Origin: Holosporales bacterium
GTDB lineage: Bacteria > Pseudomonadota > Alphaproteobacteria > Holosporales > Holosporaceae
DNA length: 58,040 nt
Assembly: GCA_947457385.1 (NCBI GenBank)
Contig: CANGUX010000002.1
Location: 1-58,040, forward strand
Direction of reading: 5' to 3'
The notes below the pieces were generated by a model. It was not told the origin of the DNA. It ran no database searches and worked only from the letters and a program-made list of their open reading frames with translations. The translations under genes were made by a program, and so were the position numbers. Every line of letters starts with the position of its first letter. The first letter of the stretch is position 1. Below are positions 10,501 through 18,652 of the stretch, piece by piece.

Positions 10501-12092
10501 CGATCTGCATTAAAGAATAGATTGTAAAAAAGGCTATAGGCTCCTTCTAAGGTTGGCGTTTCTCCTGGACGTAAGACACGATAAATATCAAAAAGAGCAT
10601 CTCTGCGTGTTAGATTTTTATCGGACATCAGGGTATTGCGCAATAATGGGCCTGTATTGATGTAATCAATGTCAAGCACCGAGAACGTTGAAATGCCTTT
10701 CATGACAAAGAGATCTAAAAGCTCTTTAGAGAGTTCTGCCCCAGCCTCGACATAGACTTCACCGGTTTCAGGGTTTAAAAGATCATGGGCGATATAACGG
10801 CCCAATGCATGCATCAAAGGAACGCGCACACGGGGTGTTCCGTCTGCAAGCATCTTGCGAATGACGCGGGTCGTAAGCTTTTCCCCCTTTTCCACCAAGA
10901 TTTGTCCCGTATCGGCCGAAATAAGATCTTCCTCAAGGCGCATATTTTTCCATAATACCTCCGAAAAGGGCATACACCATTCCCCATCAAGCAAGAGATA
11001 AGGAATGCTCTCGTAAAACGTCTTTAAAATTTCTTGACGACTCATACCCAGGCGTTTATGAGGTTCAACTTTTGAATCCTCTTGTCCCTCTCCTTCCAAA
11101 ACCATGAGGAGTGTTGTTGCAGGCAGTTTGCGCTTGCGGTCAATGCGAACACACAAAATATCTTTAATATCCAGCTCAAAATCTACCCAAGACCCTTGAG
11201 CGGGAATGACACGCGCCAAAAAAAGCAATTTTCCGGAAGCATGGACCCCTCGATCATGATCGAAAAACACACCTGGAGAACGATGCATCTGGGATACAAC
11301 GACGCGCTCTACCCCATTAATTACAAAGGTTCCTTCTTGTGTCATCAAGGGGATATCCCCAAGATACACCTCTTGTTCACGCATAAACCGAACGGTTCTT
11401 CCCCCAGATCCTCCAGATGGAGCACCGGATTCCAGCTCTTCTGAGGCGATTTCCAACTCTAAAAAGGGATGGGATTCTGCAGAAACCGGTTCCAAAATTT
11501 CCCCGGTCACCTCTGAGTACAGTTCTTCTGTTTCGGTCAAAGAAACGTCAAGACGCTCTCCATCGACAGAGATTGTCTGGCTTAATGGCTCATCCCATCC
11601 AACCAACCGCAGTTTAGCGCGTAAGGGAACAGCATAAGTTAATCCTTTTTGCCGAGCCTCTTGTAACGTATATTTGGGCTCTTCCAAGGTATAATTTACG
11701 AATTCTAAATGAATACGACCAGAAAAATCTTGCACGGGAAATAGATTTAAAAATGCAGATTGAAGCCCATGATTTTTTCTCTGCAGGGGTGGCACATTTT
11801 TCTGAAGGAACTGCTCATAGGATTTCCGCTGAAGATCAATTAAACTGGGGATCGACATGGCTTCTGCAAGGCGCGCAAAACTGACTCGCATCCGTTCTAA
11901 ATTTCGAATGGGAATATGTCCCAGCGCCACATCGTACTCAAATTCACTTGCACACTCTAAATCCGCTTCTTCTTGGAAAGTCCCAAGACCATCCAAGGCT
12001 TCTCCTCCCTTCTCTACAGAGAGCTCGTCTTTTGAATGTTGCGCAAGTTCTTTATCTTCCGCATTCTTGTCTAAAATAGTATCGTCTTTCAT
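7593..12092 (-). CDS. rpoB: RNA polymerase subunit beta, with N-terminal extension and insert
   Basis: Beta subunit of RNA polymerase, 1499 residues, compared with 1342 in E. coli and about 1380 in typical alphaproteobacteria. The rifampicin pocket is readable ([18 protein letters not shown], then [12 protein letters not shown]) with the serine equivalent to E. coli S531. The C-terminal [13 protein letters not shown] and [20 protein letters not shown] blocks are intact. Two lineage-specific additions are visible: an acidic N-terminal extension of roughly 55 residues, and about 59 extra residues (around 165-237, bases 11382-11600) between KLRLV and [14 protein letters not shown], containing a GGSGG linker. 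The start is supported by GAAGGA just upstream. The stop overlaps the next gene by ATGA. Confidence 0.99.
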   Translation of the reverse strand: [1499 protein letters not shown]

Positions 12093-12692
12093 AGTATTCC
12101 TTCAAGCAAGAGAACCGAAATTTTTCATCAAAAATCCATACTCCAACGTCTATACTTACCTCATACCATCCCAATCTCCAACGCATCCATTTTGGCAATA
12201 CATGAAATCACTTTGAAAACCACCCTTCACGCTCTGCGCTTATACACGGTTCAAAAAACTTCATGAATGACCCCCACATGGCGTACAAAGGAGCATACAA
12301 AAAAGGACCACATAGCAAAAAACAGTCCGATGAAAGTTTCTCTCTTTCCTATGCATAAGTCATTCATCCTAAGGCTTCCTCCAAAGTATATGCAACAAAA
12401 AACTGAGAAAGCATTATACCCCACCTGATATACACAAGCGCAGAAAACCCTATCAAAAATACTAGATGCTTGGTGCAAAAAAAACCGCACTTCCCTTTCA
12501 TTTCTGAAGCCGCCATGCTACAGCGATTAGTCATACCGAATCATGATAAAGAAACATCTTAATTTCTTGCCACTCCACTTCCACAAGCCCACCTCCAGAA
12601 ACCTAGAGAATTACATTTCATAGTAAGAATCATACAAAAAAAAATAACTCCATTTATTTTTTCATGGAAAAAAGCCAAACCTGCTGCAAGAA
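12093..12692. other. Spacer between rplL terminator and rpoB
   Basis: About 600 bases lie between the rplL terminator and the rpoB start. The only ORF of any size, 79 codons at 12251-12490 on the minus strand, is Cys/Phe-rich without a ribosome site and looks like chance. An rpoB promoter is expected here, but I could not pick a convincing -35/-10 pair. Confidence 0.5.
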
Positions 12693-12758
12693 AAAAGCCC
12701 CTTTTCTATTAATTAAAACACATTAAAAACGTGCTTTAATGTTTCTACTAAGGGGCTT
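12693..12758 (-). terminator. Nested hairpin terminator after rplL
   Basis: On the minus strand, starting eight bases after the rplL stop, AAGCCCCTT pairs with AAGGGGCTT (12750-12758 with 12695-12703). An inner perfect stem, ACATTAAA/TTTAATGT, lies at 12720-12742. The outer arm runs into TTTTTTC. This is a good Rho-independent terminator and would limit read-through from rplJL into rpoB, as the attenuator does in enterobacteria. Confidence 0.85.
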
Positions 12759-12766
12759 ACAGCTGA

Positions 12767-13144
12767 TTATGTAAGCTTTACCTCTGCTCCGGCACCTTCA
12801 AGCTGCTTCTTTACGGCTTCTGCATCTTTCTTGGAAAGACCTGCCTTGATCACGACATTGCTTCCTTCCGAAGCATCCTTTGCTTCTTTTAAAGGCAATC
12901 CCGTAATGGCACGAATTTCTTTGATGACGTTAATCTTATTGGCACCTGCGCTCATCAAGACCACGTTAAATTCTGTTTGTTCCTCTTCAGGCTCGGCCGC
13001 AGCTGCTGCAGGCCCTGCCATCATGACCGAAGGGGCCGCCGCAGAGACGCCCAATACCTCTTCCAAGGATTTCACTAATTCTGCAGCTTCCAACAAGGTA
13101 AGACTTGCAATTTTCGCTGAGATATCCTGTAATTTCTGCTCCAT
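12767..13144 (-). CDS. rplL: Ribosomal protein bL12 (L7/L12)
   Basis: Stalk protein of the 50S subunit, present in several copies and recruiting GTPase factors. The start [12 protein letters not shown] was chosen because GGAGGGG lies six bases upstream; a further ATG four codons earlier overlaps that Shine-Dalgarno itself. This gives 125 residues, the usual length. The N-terminal dimerisation helices, the Ala-rich hinge ([11 protein letters not shown]) and the C-terminal domain (EFNVVL...[20 protein letters not shown]) are all present. It lies 37 bases downstream of rplJ and is followed by a strong terminator. Confidence 0.98.
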   Translation of the reverse strand: MEQKLQDISAKIASLTLLEAAELVKSLEEVLGVSAAAPSVMMAGPAAAAAEPEEEQTEFNVVLMSAGANKINVIKEIRAITGLPLKEAKDASEGSNVVIKAGLSKKDAEAVKKQLEGAGAEVKLT

Positions 13145-13181
13145 AATCCCCTCCATTAGATTTTTTCTTATTTCCTCGTTG

Positions 13182-13709
13182 TCATGACGAGGCTTTCATC
13201 CCTTTTCCATCCCCATACGCTTTGATCACACGCACCAATTGAGAAGAGACTTCTTGAATGGTTCCAAGCACCTTAATAGCAGGCGCATTCATCACACCAA
13301 GAACCTGAGTCCTCAATTGATCTAATGAAGGAAGCGTAGAAAGAATTCGAATATCCTGATCCCTTAGAAACTTACCTTCCAATAGCCCTGCAAGTGCAAA
13401 GAATTTCTCCTCGCGCTTTTTTGAAAAATTCGCGATGAACTTTGCCAAAGAAACTGGGTCTTCCGAAAAGAAAACGCCGGTTGGCCCCTTAAATGCGTTC
13501 AAAAGATCTTCTTTGGAACCATGCAGAGCGCGCTTTGCAAGTCTGTTTTTTACAACCTGAAACGTCGCTCCGGCTTCTCTCGCTTCCTTGCGCAACTGAA
13601 CAGTTGTGGAAGCATCCAACCCAACTTGGCGGACGACAACCATGCAAGGAAAACGATCGAAGATCTCTTCAAACGTTTCTACAAATTCCTGTTTTCCTAA
13701 GCGATCCAT
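13182..13709 (-). CDS. rplJ: Ribosomal protein uL10
   Basis: Stalk base protein of the 50S subunit that anchors bL12 dimers, 175 residues. The typical pattern is clear: [19 protein letters not shown], then [11 protein letters not shown], then [12 protein letters not shown], and a C-terminal helix that binds bL12. In most bacteria rplK and rplA lie immediately upstream; here the gene directly upstream is priA, so the ribosomal cluster has been broken at this point. In other bacteria an L10 leader gives autoregulation, but the 130-base upstream region here shows no leader structure I can defend. Confidence 0.98.
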   Translation of the reverse strand: MDRLGKQEFVETFEEIFDRFPCMVVVRQVGLDASTTVQLRKEAREAGATFQVVKNRLAKRALHGSKEDLLNAFKGPTGVFFSEDPVSLAKFIANFSKKREEKFFALAGLLEGKFLRDQDIRILSTLPSLDQLRTQVLGVMNAPAIKVLGTIQEVSSQLVRVIKAYGDGKGMKASS

Positions 13710-13839
13710 GCTTTGCCTTCCTAGCGCTCATCCAAAATTCCTTACTAGTGAATCATATCTTCATCTTAAACACAAGCCCATCCAAGAAAACTTTAGAAAA
13801 AAAGTCATTTTCTTTTCTTATGCTTGCCCAAAACTCTCT

Positions 13840-15813
13840 TTATAAAAAATGGATAGGATCCATATCGATGCTATATTCTAGGCTTTTGGGCAAAGGACAC
13901 GATGCCATCCAGGTGCGAATATACGGCTGGAGGGGGGTATGAAGAGGAGAGCGCAAGAGGATACGCCATCGATATCGACGACGCAGTGGGTTCAATGGAG
14001 CCGGCGCAGGTCCCAAAAGCGTAATGCCTTCTTGATGAACAGCAGCACGTTGCAATCTCAGGGCCCATTCTTTTGTTTCTAATGCTGAAAGGCTGGAAAG
14101 GGTGATGGATGCTAGGTTTGAAAAAGGAGGAAGGTTTTGTTGCTGGCGCATGGCCAATTCTTCCTGGATAAACTGATCCCATCGTTGTGTTGCAAGGGAT
14201 TGAAAAAGCTCAGGCTCTGGACGAAACGTCTGAAGATAAATATGTCCAGGCAGCGTTTCTCGTCCTGCGCGCCCAGCAACTTGAGTCAGCAACTGAAGGA
14301 TATGCTCTTTGGCACGAAAGTCAGGTTCCATCAAGGCAAAATCAGAATCCACGATTCCAATGCACGTTAACAAAGGAAAATGATGTCCTTTGGCAATCAA
14401 TTGCGTGCCGATAATCATGTCAATGTCGTGGTCTAAAATCTGGCGCAAAGCTTCTTGTGTCTTTTTGACCGAGCCTAAGGTATCGCTGCTAAACACCAAG
14501 ATGCGGGCTTCTGGTAATTTAATCCTTATTTCTTCCTCTATCTTTTCCACACCAGGCCCCCTCATGACGAGAGCATCTGGATGATTACACCCTGGGCAAA
14601 CTTGGGGAACAGGTTGTGTAAATCCACAATAGTGACAGATTAAGTCTCGTTTTCCATGGATATGCAACCACGTACTGCAATGCTTGCAAGCGGCACGATA
14701 AGAACATCGAAAACACAACAATAAAGAAGCATAGCCGCGACGGTTTAAAAACAACAAGCTTTGTTCTTGTTTTGACAGCGTTTCTTGCAACCTCTGTAAC
14801 AAAGCAGAAGAAATCCAGCCTTTGTCAATCCGAATGGCCTTGGATCGCATATCTAGCAGATGAAGCGTGGGCGATTCAGAGCGTCCATAGCGTTGAGGAA
14901 GACTCAATCGTTGGATCTTTTTAACAGAAACGCCATATCCTGTTTCAACAGAGGGGGTTGCCGATAAGAGGACAATGGGAATGTTTTCACATGTCGCACG
15001 TACCATGGCCTGATCTCGTCCATGATAGAGAACGCCATCGCCTTGCTTATAGCCTGATTCATGCTCTTCATCCACGATAATAAGCCCCAAGCGCGCATAG
15101 GGCAAACATAAGGCCGAACGTGCCCCGATAATCAGGTGGAATGCACCAGAGGCTAAGCCTGCAAACATGGCCTGACGCCGCGCTGGTGTAAGGTGCGAAT
15201 GCCAAAACCCTAGGGGGATAGAAAAATACCGTTGGACTCTTTTGGCCCATGTTTCTGCCAAGACAATTTCAGGGAGCAACACAAGAACTTGTTGCCCTTT
15301 TTCCCATATGCTCTCACATAAGGCCAACATGGTCTCTGTTTTTCCAGATCCAGGAACGCCTTCGAGAAGCACGGGGTTGGAGGATTCTGAGGATAGAAAC
15401 AAAGCCTGCATGGCATCAAGCACGGCACGTTGTGCTGACGTTAAGATCAGAGGGGCTTTTAGAACAGTTTTGGAACAGACTTGTCCTTGATCAAGACGAT
15501 CATAGGCTAAAGTGGGCAAAGCCATTTTTAAAACGCTGCCCAAGGGGGCCATGGTGTAGTCAGATAATTTTTTCAAAAAATGCAACATCCTTTTTTGAAA
15601 AAAAACCCATGGATGCACCTGCAGCACTGATTTAAGGGTGTACTTTGTTTGAAGCGCTTCCACATGGTCCCACACAACGCCCCAAAGCATACGTCGACCA
15701 AAAGGAACCTGCACCACAGCCCCTATAGCAATTTCTTTAGGGGCCCAATAGGTGAACGTTCGCGCAAGAGGAATGGGCAGAACTACACTAACAAGGCGAT
15801 ATTCTGAATTCAT
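13840..15813 (-). CDS. priA: Primosomal replication-restart helicase
   Basis: Superfamily 2 DNA helicase that reloads the replisome at stalled forks, 657 residues (E. coli 732). The N-terminal 3'-end-binding region is followed by Walker A GVPGSGKTET near residue 152 and by a DEEH box (IVDEEHESGY). The zinc-binding insert has paired cysteines (CFRCSYRAACKHC, then CHYCGF, then CPGC), and the C-terminal helicase motifs include QVAGRAGR. It lies 57 bases downstream of the AddA-like helicase on the same strand and just upstream of rplJ, so a recombination/restart pair may be co-transcribed. Confidence 0.98.
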   Translation of the reverse strand: MNSEYRLVSVVLPIPLARTFTYWAPKEIAIGAVVQVPFGRRMLWGVVWDHVEALQTKYTLKSVLQVHPWVFFQKRMLHFLKKLSDYTMAPLGSVLKMALPTLAYDRLDQGQVCSKTVLKAPLILTSAQRAVLDAMQALFLSSESSNPVLLEGVPGSGKTETMLALCESIWEKGQQVLVLLPEIVLAETWAKRVQRYFSIPLGFWHSHLTPARRQAMFAGLASGAFHLIIGARSALCLPYARLGLIIVDEEHESGYKQGDGVLYHGRDQAMVRATCENIPIVLLSATPSVETGYGVSVKKIQRLSLPQRYGRSESPTLHLLDMRSKAIRIDKGWISSALLQRLQETLSKQEQSLLFLNRRGYASLLLCFRCSYRAACKHCSTWLHIHGKRDLICHYCGFTQPVPQVCPGCNHPDALVMRGPGVEKIEEEIRIKLPEARILVFSSDTLGSVKKTQEALRQILDHDIDMIIGTQLIAKGHHFPLLTCIGIVDSDFALMEPDFRAKEHILQLLTQVAGRAGRETLPGHIYLQTFRPEPELFQSLATQRWDQFIQEELAMRQQQNLPPFSNLASITLSSLSALETKEWALRLQRAAVHQEGITLLGPAPAPLNPLRRRYRWRILLRSPLHTPLQPYIRTWMASCPLPKSLEYSIDMDPIHFL

Positions 15814-15870
15814 CCTTGTTCATGCTTATGGCGTTTGGTTTTATGCTGGCACGATAGCCCGTAAATTGCA

Positions 15871-18153
15871 CTAGGCAGGCATGAGCCCCGAAAGACGCAA
15901 AACCTGCTTTCCATCTTGCAAGCATGGGGCTCCCAGCTCTTCCATGGTCTGTCTTAGGGCTGGGAACCATGTGCCTTTGCGGGGATAACGTGTTGAAAGA
16001 TACAATCGATCTTGAGCGCGTGTCATGGCAACATATAAAAGACGCCATCCCTCTTCTTCTGACCGTTTCTCTTGAAATTGACGTGGAGAAAGCAAGGAAG
16101 GAAGATCTGGAAGAATGACCACTGGAGCTTGCGTCCCCTTTGCACCATGAATGGTCTGCAATCGCAATCCCTGCAAAGAGGGAGTCACGTCTAGAGGCAA
16201 AGAAGAAGTTTTTAATGTGGCAAAAAAAGCATTGAGATCATAGGAATTTTCAGCGTAATGCCACAGCTCCAGCATTTTTTCTATGGCCAATGCAAGAGTC
16301 ATCTGTTGCGCCCTGGGTAAATGATTTTCCATGCGTTTTAGCCCATTTTCTCCATAGAGTACATGCATAAAAAAGGAATATGGGCTCATGGTTTGAAAGC
16401 TCGTTTTCCATGTTGCAAGGCGCTCATGCATGCCTAAAGCATCTGGAAAAAGGCACAGACGCTTCCAAAGGGAAAGGCGATCTCGTTGATAGGCCCATTG
16501 AAAAATAAGCGCTTCGGGGCATCGAAATAAAGAACCCCTCAATAGGCTTAACAACGTTGCATCGTCATGAGGATTGAACAACCAAACCCCTAAGGTCATC
16601 AAATCCTGAATGGCTTCATGATCTCTTAGCATCATGGGCCTGGATGGGGCCAATAGAAATCCCTTTTCACATAATGTGCTGTGCAATAGGTTAAAAAAAG
16701 AGCTACGACGGGGTAAAATCAATAAAATATCTGATTCTTGAAGCCTTCTTCCTTGTGTTTCAAGAAAAAAGGGATGCTCTAGCCATTGTTGTATCTGATG
16801 GGCCCAATAACGGGCCAATGCTTGGGGATCTTCCCATGTATGATCCCATAATTCCACCAACCCGTGTCCTTTATGATGTGTACGATGCTTTGGAAAAGGT
16901 TCTGGCGTTAGGGAATGCTTTGCAAAAACGTGATTGACTACCGATAGAATTTCCGGAACAGAACGATATGAAACAGCAAGAGAGATTTCTTTAAAGGAAA
17001 CGCCAGCATAGTGCGCACATTGCTTTAGAAAGGTTTTGGTTTCAAAAAAAGCTTTAGGGTCGGCACCTTGAAAGCCATAAATAGATTGCTTAGGATCTCC
17101 TACGATAAAGACACTTCTTTTTATGCTATTTCCTGCAGCTGAAATCAACGCTTCAGCGATATGTTGAATGATTTCCCATTGCATTCTGTTGGTATCTTGC
17201 GCTTCATCCACCAGTATATGGTGGGTATCCATGCATATTTGATGGGTTACCCATCCCATGCTTTGTGGATTTTGCAAAAGATCTCGTGTTTTTTCAATGA
17301 GATCTGCAAAATCCAAAGCCCCATTCTTATGATGCTCATAGCTTTTTTTGATGGCATGAAAAATCAACTGCATGTCTTTTTCTTCTTGCCATGCCAATCG
17401 TTGGTGTTCTTGATCTAAAAAAACTTTTAGCTGACGTTGCATGTCAAAAAACCAAGACTGAACCTCTGGGTTTTTAAAAAAAGACTTTCTCTCTGTCCCT
17501 TGCTTGGTGAAAAAAAGCTCTAAATAAGGCATAGAAAAAGGCGATGAATGGGCATGAGACATCTGGCTATACTGTTGCAGAAATGCACGCTCTCGTTCTG
17601 TCTTAAAGAACGTTTCTTGGGGCAAGAGCAGCTTTATGGCAAATGCATCTTTCCTTTGAAAGTCATGCAACAATTTTACATCCCTGCGTTCAAATCCTAA
17701 ATCCAGCGCCTTTTTTTTTCCTTTGCGCAACAAACGCAAAACCACTTGCCCCTCAAGAGAATCAGGAGAAAGGCGAGCAAGCACGTCTTCCTTAGCTTTT
17801 TCCCACAATGCCAAGGCTTGTCCTTCCTCTAGGACTCCCTTTGTTTCTTTTAAAAAAAAGGGGTGCAAGATCCTTTGACAAAATCCATGAATGGTCTGAA
17901 TTTTTGGAGATTCATAAGAAAGGATGCCTTGCAAGGTTTGCGCGCGTTCATGGATGCCCCTTCCTGAATCTTGAGTGATCTGATTTAAGTGTTGTGGCAA
18001 ACGTTCTTGCATTTCTTTGGCAGCAGCCCGAGTGAGCGTCAAACAAAGAATGTGCCTGGGCGCACATCCCTCTAGCATCAATGCAATCATATGATTCATA
18101 AGGGATTGGGTTTTTCCTGAACCTGCAGATGCTGTAATCCAAGTCACTTGCAC
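15871..18153 (-). CDS. addA: AddA-like UvrD-family helicase lacking a nuclease domain
   Basis: Superfamily 1A helicase, 760 residues. The motifs run in order: Walker A ASAGSGKTQSL (residues 8-18), TRAAAKEM, QTIHGFCQRIL, HHILVDEAQDTNRMQWE, VGDPKQSIYGFQGAD, YRSVPEIL, LQTIHGAKGTQAPVVILPD and LLYVAMTRAQDRLYLS. The overall similarity is to AddA/RecB-type enzymes that process double-strand breaks. AddA proteins are usually well over 1000 residues and end in a RecB-type nuclease. Here the protein stops about 40 residues after the last helicase motif, so that domain is absent. No addB is present nearby. It may act as a helicase only. The symbol is tentative because UvrD-like paralogues cannot be excluded. 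Confidence 0.85.
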   Translation of the reverse strand: MQVTWITASAGSGKTQSLMNHMIALMLEGCAPRHILCLTLTRAAAKEMQERLPQHLNQITQDSGRGIHERAQTLQGILSYESPKIQTIHGFCQRILHPFFLKETKGVLEEGQALALWEKAKEDVLARLSPDSLEGQVVLRLLRKGKKKALDLGFERRDVKLLHDFQRKDAFAIKLLLPQETFFKTERERAFLQQYSQMSHAHSSPFSMPYLELFFTKQGTERKSFFKNPEVQSWFFDMQRQLKVFLDQEHQRLAWQEEKDMQLIFHAIKKSYEHHKNGALDFADLIEKTRDLLQNPQSMGWVTHQICMDTHHILVDEAQDTNRMQWEIIQHIAEALISAAGNSIKRSVFIVGDPKQSIYGFQGADPKAFFETKTFLKQCAHYAGVSFKEISLAVSYRSVPEILSVVNHVFAKHSLTPEPFPKHRTHHKGHGLVELWDHTWEDPQALARYWAHQIQQWLEHPFFLETQGRRLQESDILLILPRRSSFFNLLHSTLCEKGFLLAPSRPMMLRDHEAIQDLMTLGVWLFNPHDDATLLSLLRGSLFRCPEALIFQWAYQRDRLSLWKRLCLFPDALGMHERLATWKTSFQTMSPYSFFMHVLYGENGLKRMENHLPRAQQMTLALAIEKMLELWHYAENSYDLNAFFATLKTSSLPLDVTPSLQGLRLQTIHGAKGTQAPVVILPDLPSLLSPRQFQEKRSEEEGWRLLYVAMTRAQDRLYLSTRYPRKGTWFPALRQTMEELGAPCLQDGKQVLRLSGLMPA

Positions 18154-18280
18154 AAAACATGAAAGGTAAGATTTTTATAAAATAAGTATAGATTTAAAAT
18201 TCTCCATTGGGAAAACAAATTGTGGAGATGTTTTTTTTAGCGTATTCTGTATCTTGTTTCATCATGACAAAGTCGGGGCC

Positions 18281-18652
18281 ATGTTACCTTTTGAAGAAAA
18301 AGAGAGCATAGAGGCAGACAGCGCGCAAGAGTTCCATTTTTTATCTCTTGTTCAAAGGACGCTTCAAGCACTATCTCTTATGTTTGAGGCGTTACCCCAG
18401 GCCGATTGCGATGAACTGCCTGGTGTGTTAACCATAGAGCTGCCTGATAAGCGTATTTACCTCTTTAACAGCCATGCTTCTCAACGTCAATTATGGATGT
18501 CATCTCCGTTTTCTGGGGGTAGGCATTTTCTTTATGAAGACGATCAGTGGATAGACACGCGCAATCAAGCGTTTCTATATGAGATCCTGATTCAAGAAAT
18601 TAAAAAGGCCTATGGCGTCTTGCTTTCTCCCCCTTCTCTTTCTCTTTTATGA
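18281..18652 (+). CDS. cyaY: Frataxin-family protein CyaY
   Basis: Iron-binding frataxin homologue that modulates Fe-S cluster assembly on IscS/IscU in the cytoplasm. The family core is plain: GVLTIELPDKRIYLFN, then QLWMSSPFSGGRHF, then DDQWIDTRNQ and a final helix. An acidic N-terminal helix (EEKESIEADSAQEF) matches the iron-binding ridge. I chose ATG 18281, giving 123 residues; an earlier TTG at 18254 is possible. It opens the operon with lpxB, whose ATG overlaps its TGA. Frataxin occurs in proteobacteria and mitochondria, consistent with the alphaproteobacterial assignment. Confidence 0.93.
   Translation: MLPFEEKESIEADSAQEFHFLSLVQRTLQALSLMFEALPQADCDELPGVLTIELPDKRIYLFNSHASQRQLWMSSPFSGGRHFLYEDDQWIDTRNQAFLYEILIQEIKKAYGVLLSPPSLSLL

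Noticed and set aside
12251-12490. 79-codon minus-strand ORF between rplL and rpoB
   Set aside because: Cys/Phe-rich composition, no ribosome site, no recognisable pattern; the region more likely holds the rpoB promoter.
13710-13839. Possible L10 autoregulatory leader upstream of rplJ
   Set aside because: No kink-turn or stem consistent with the known L10 leader could be drawn by eye.
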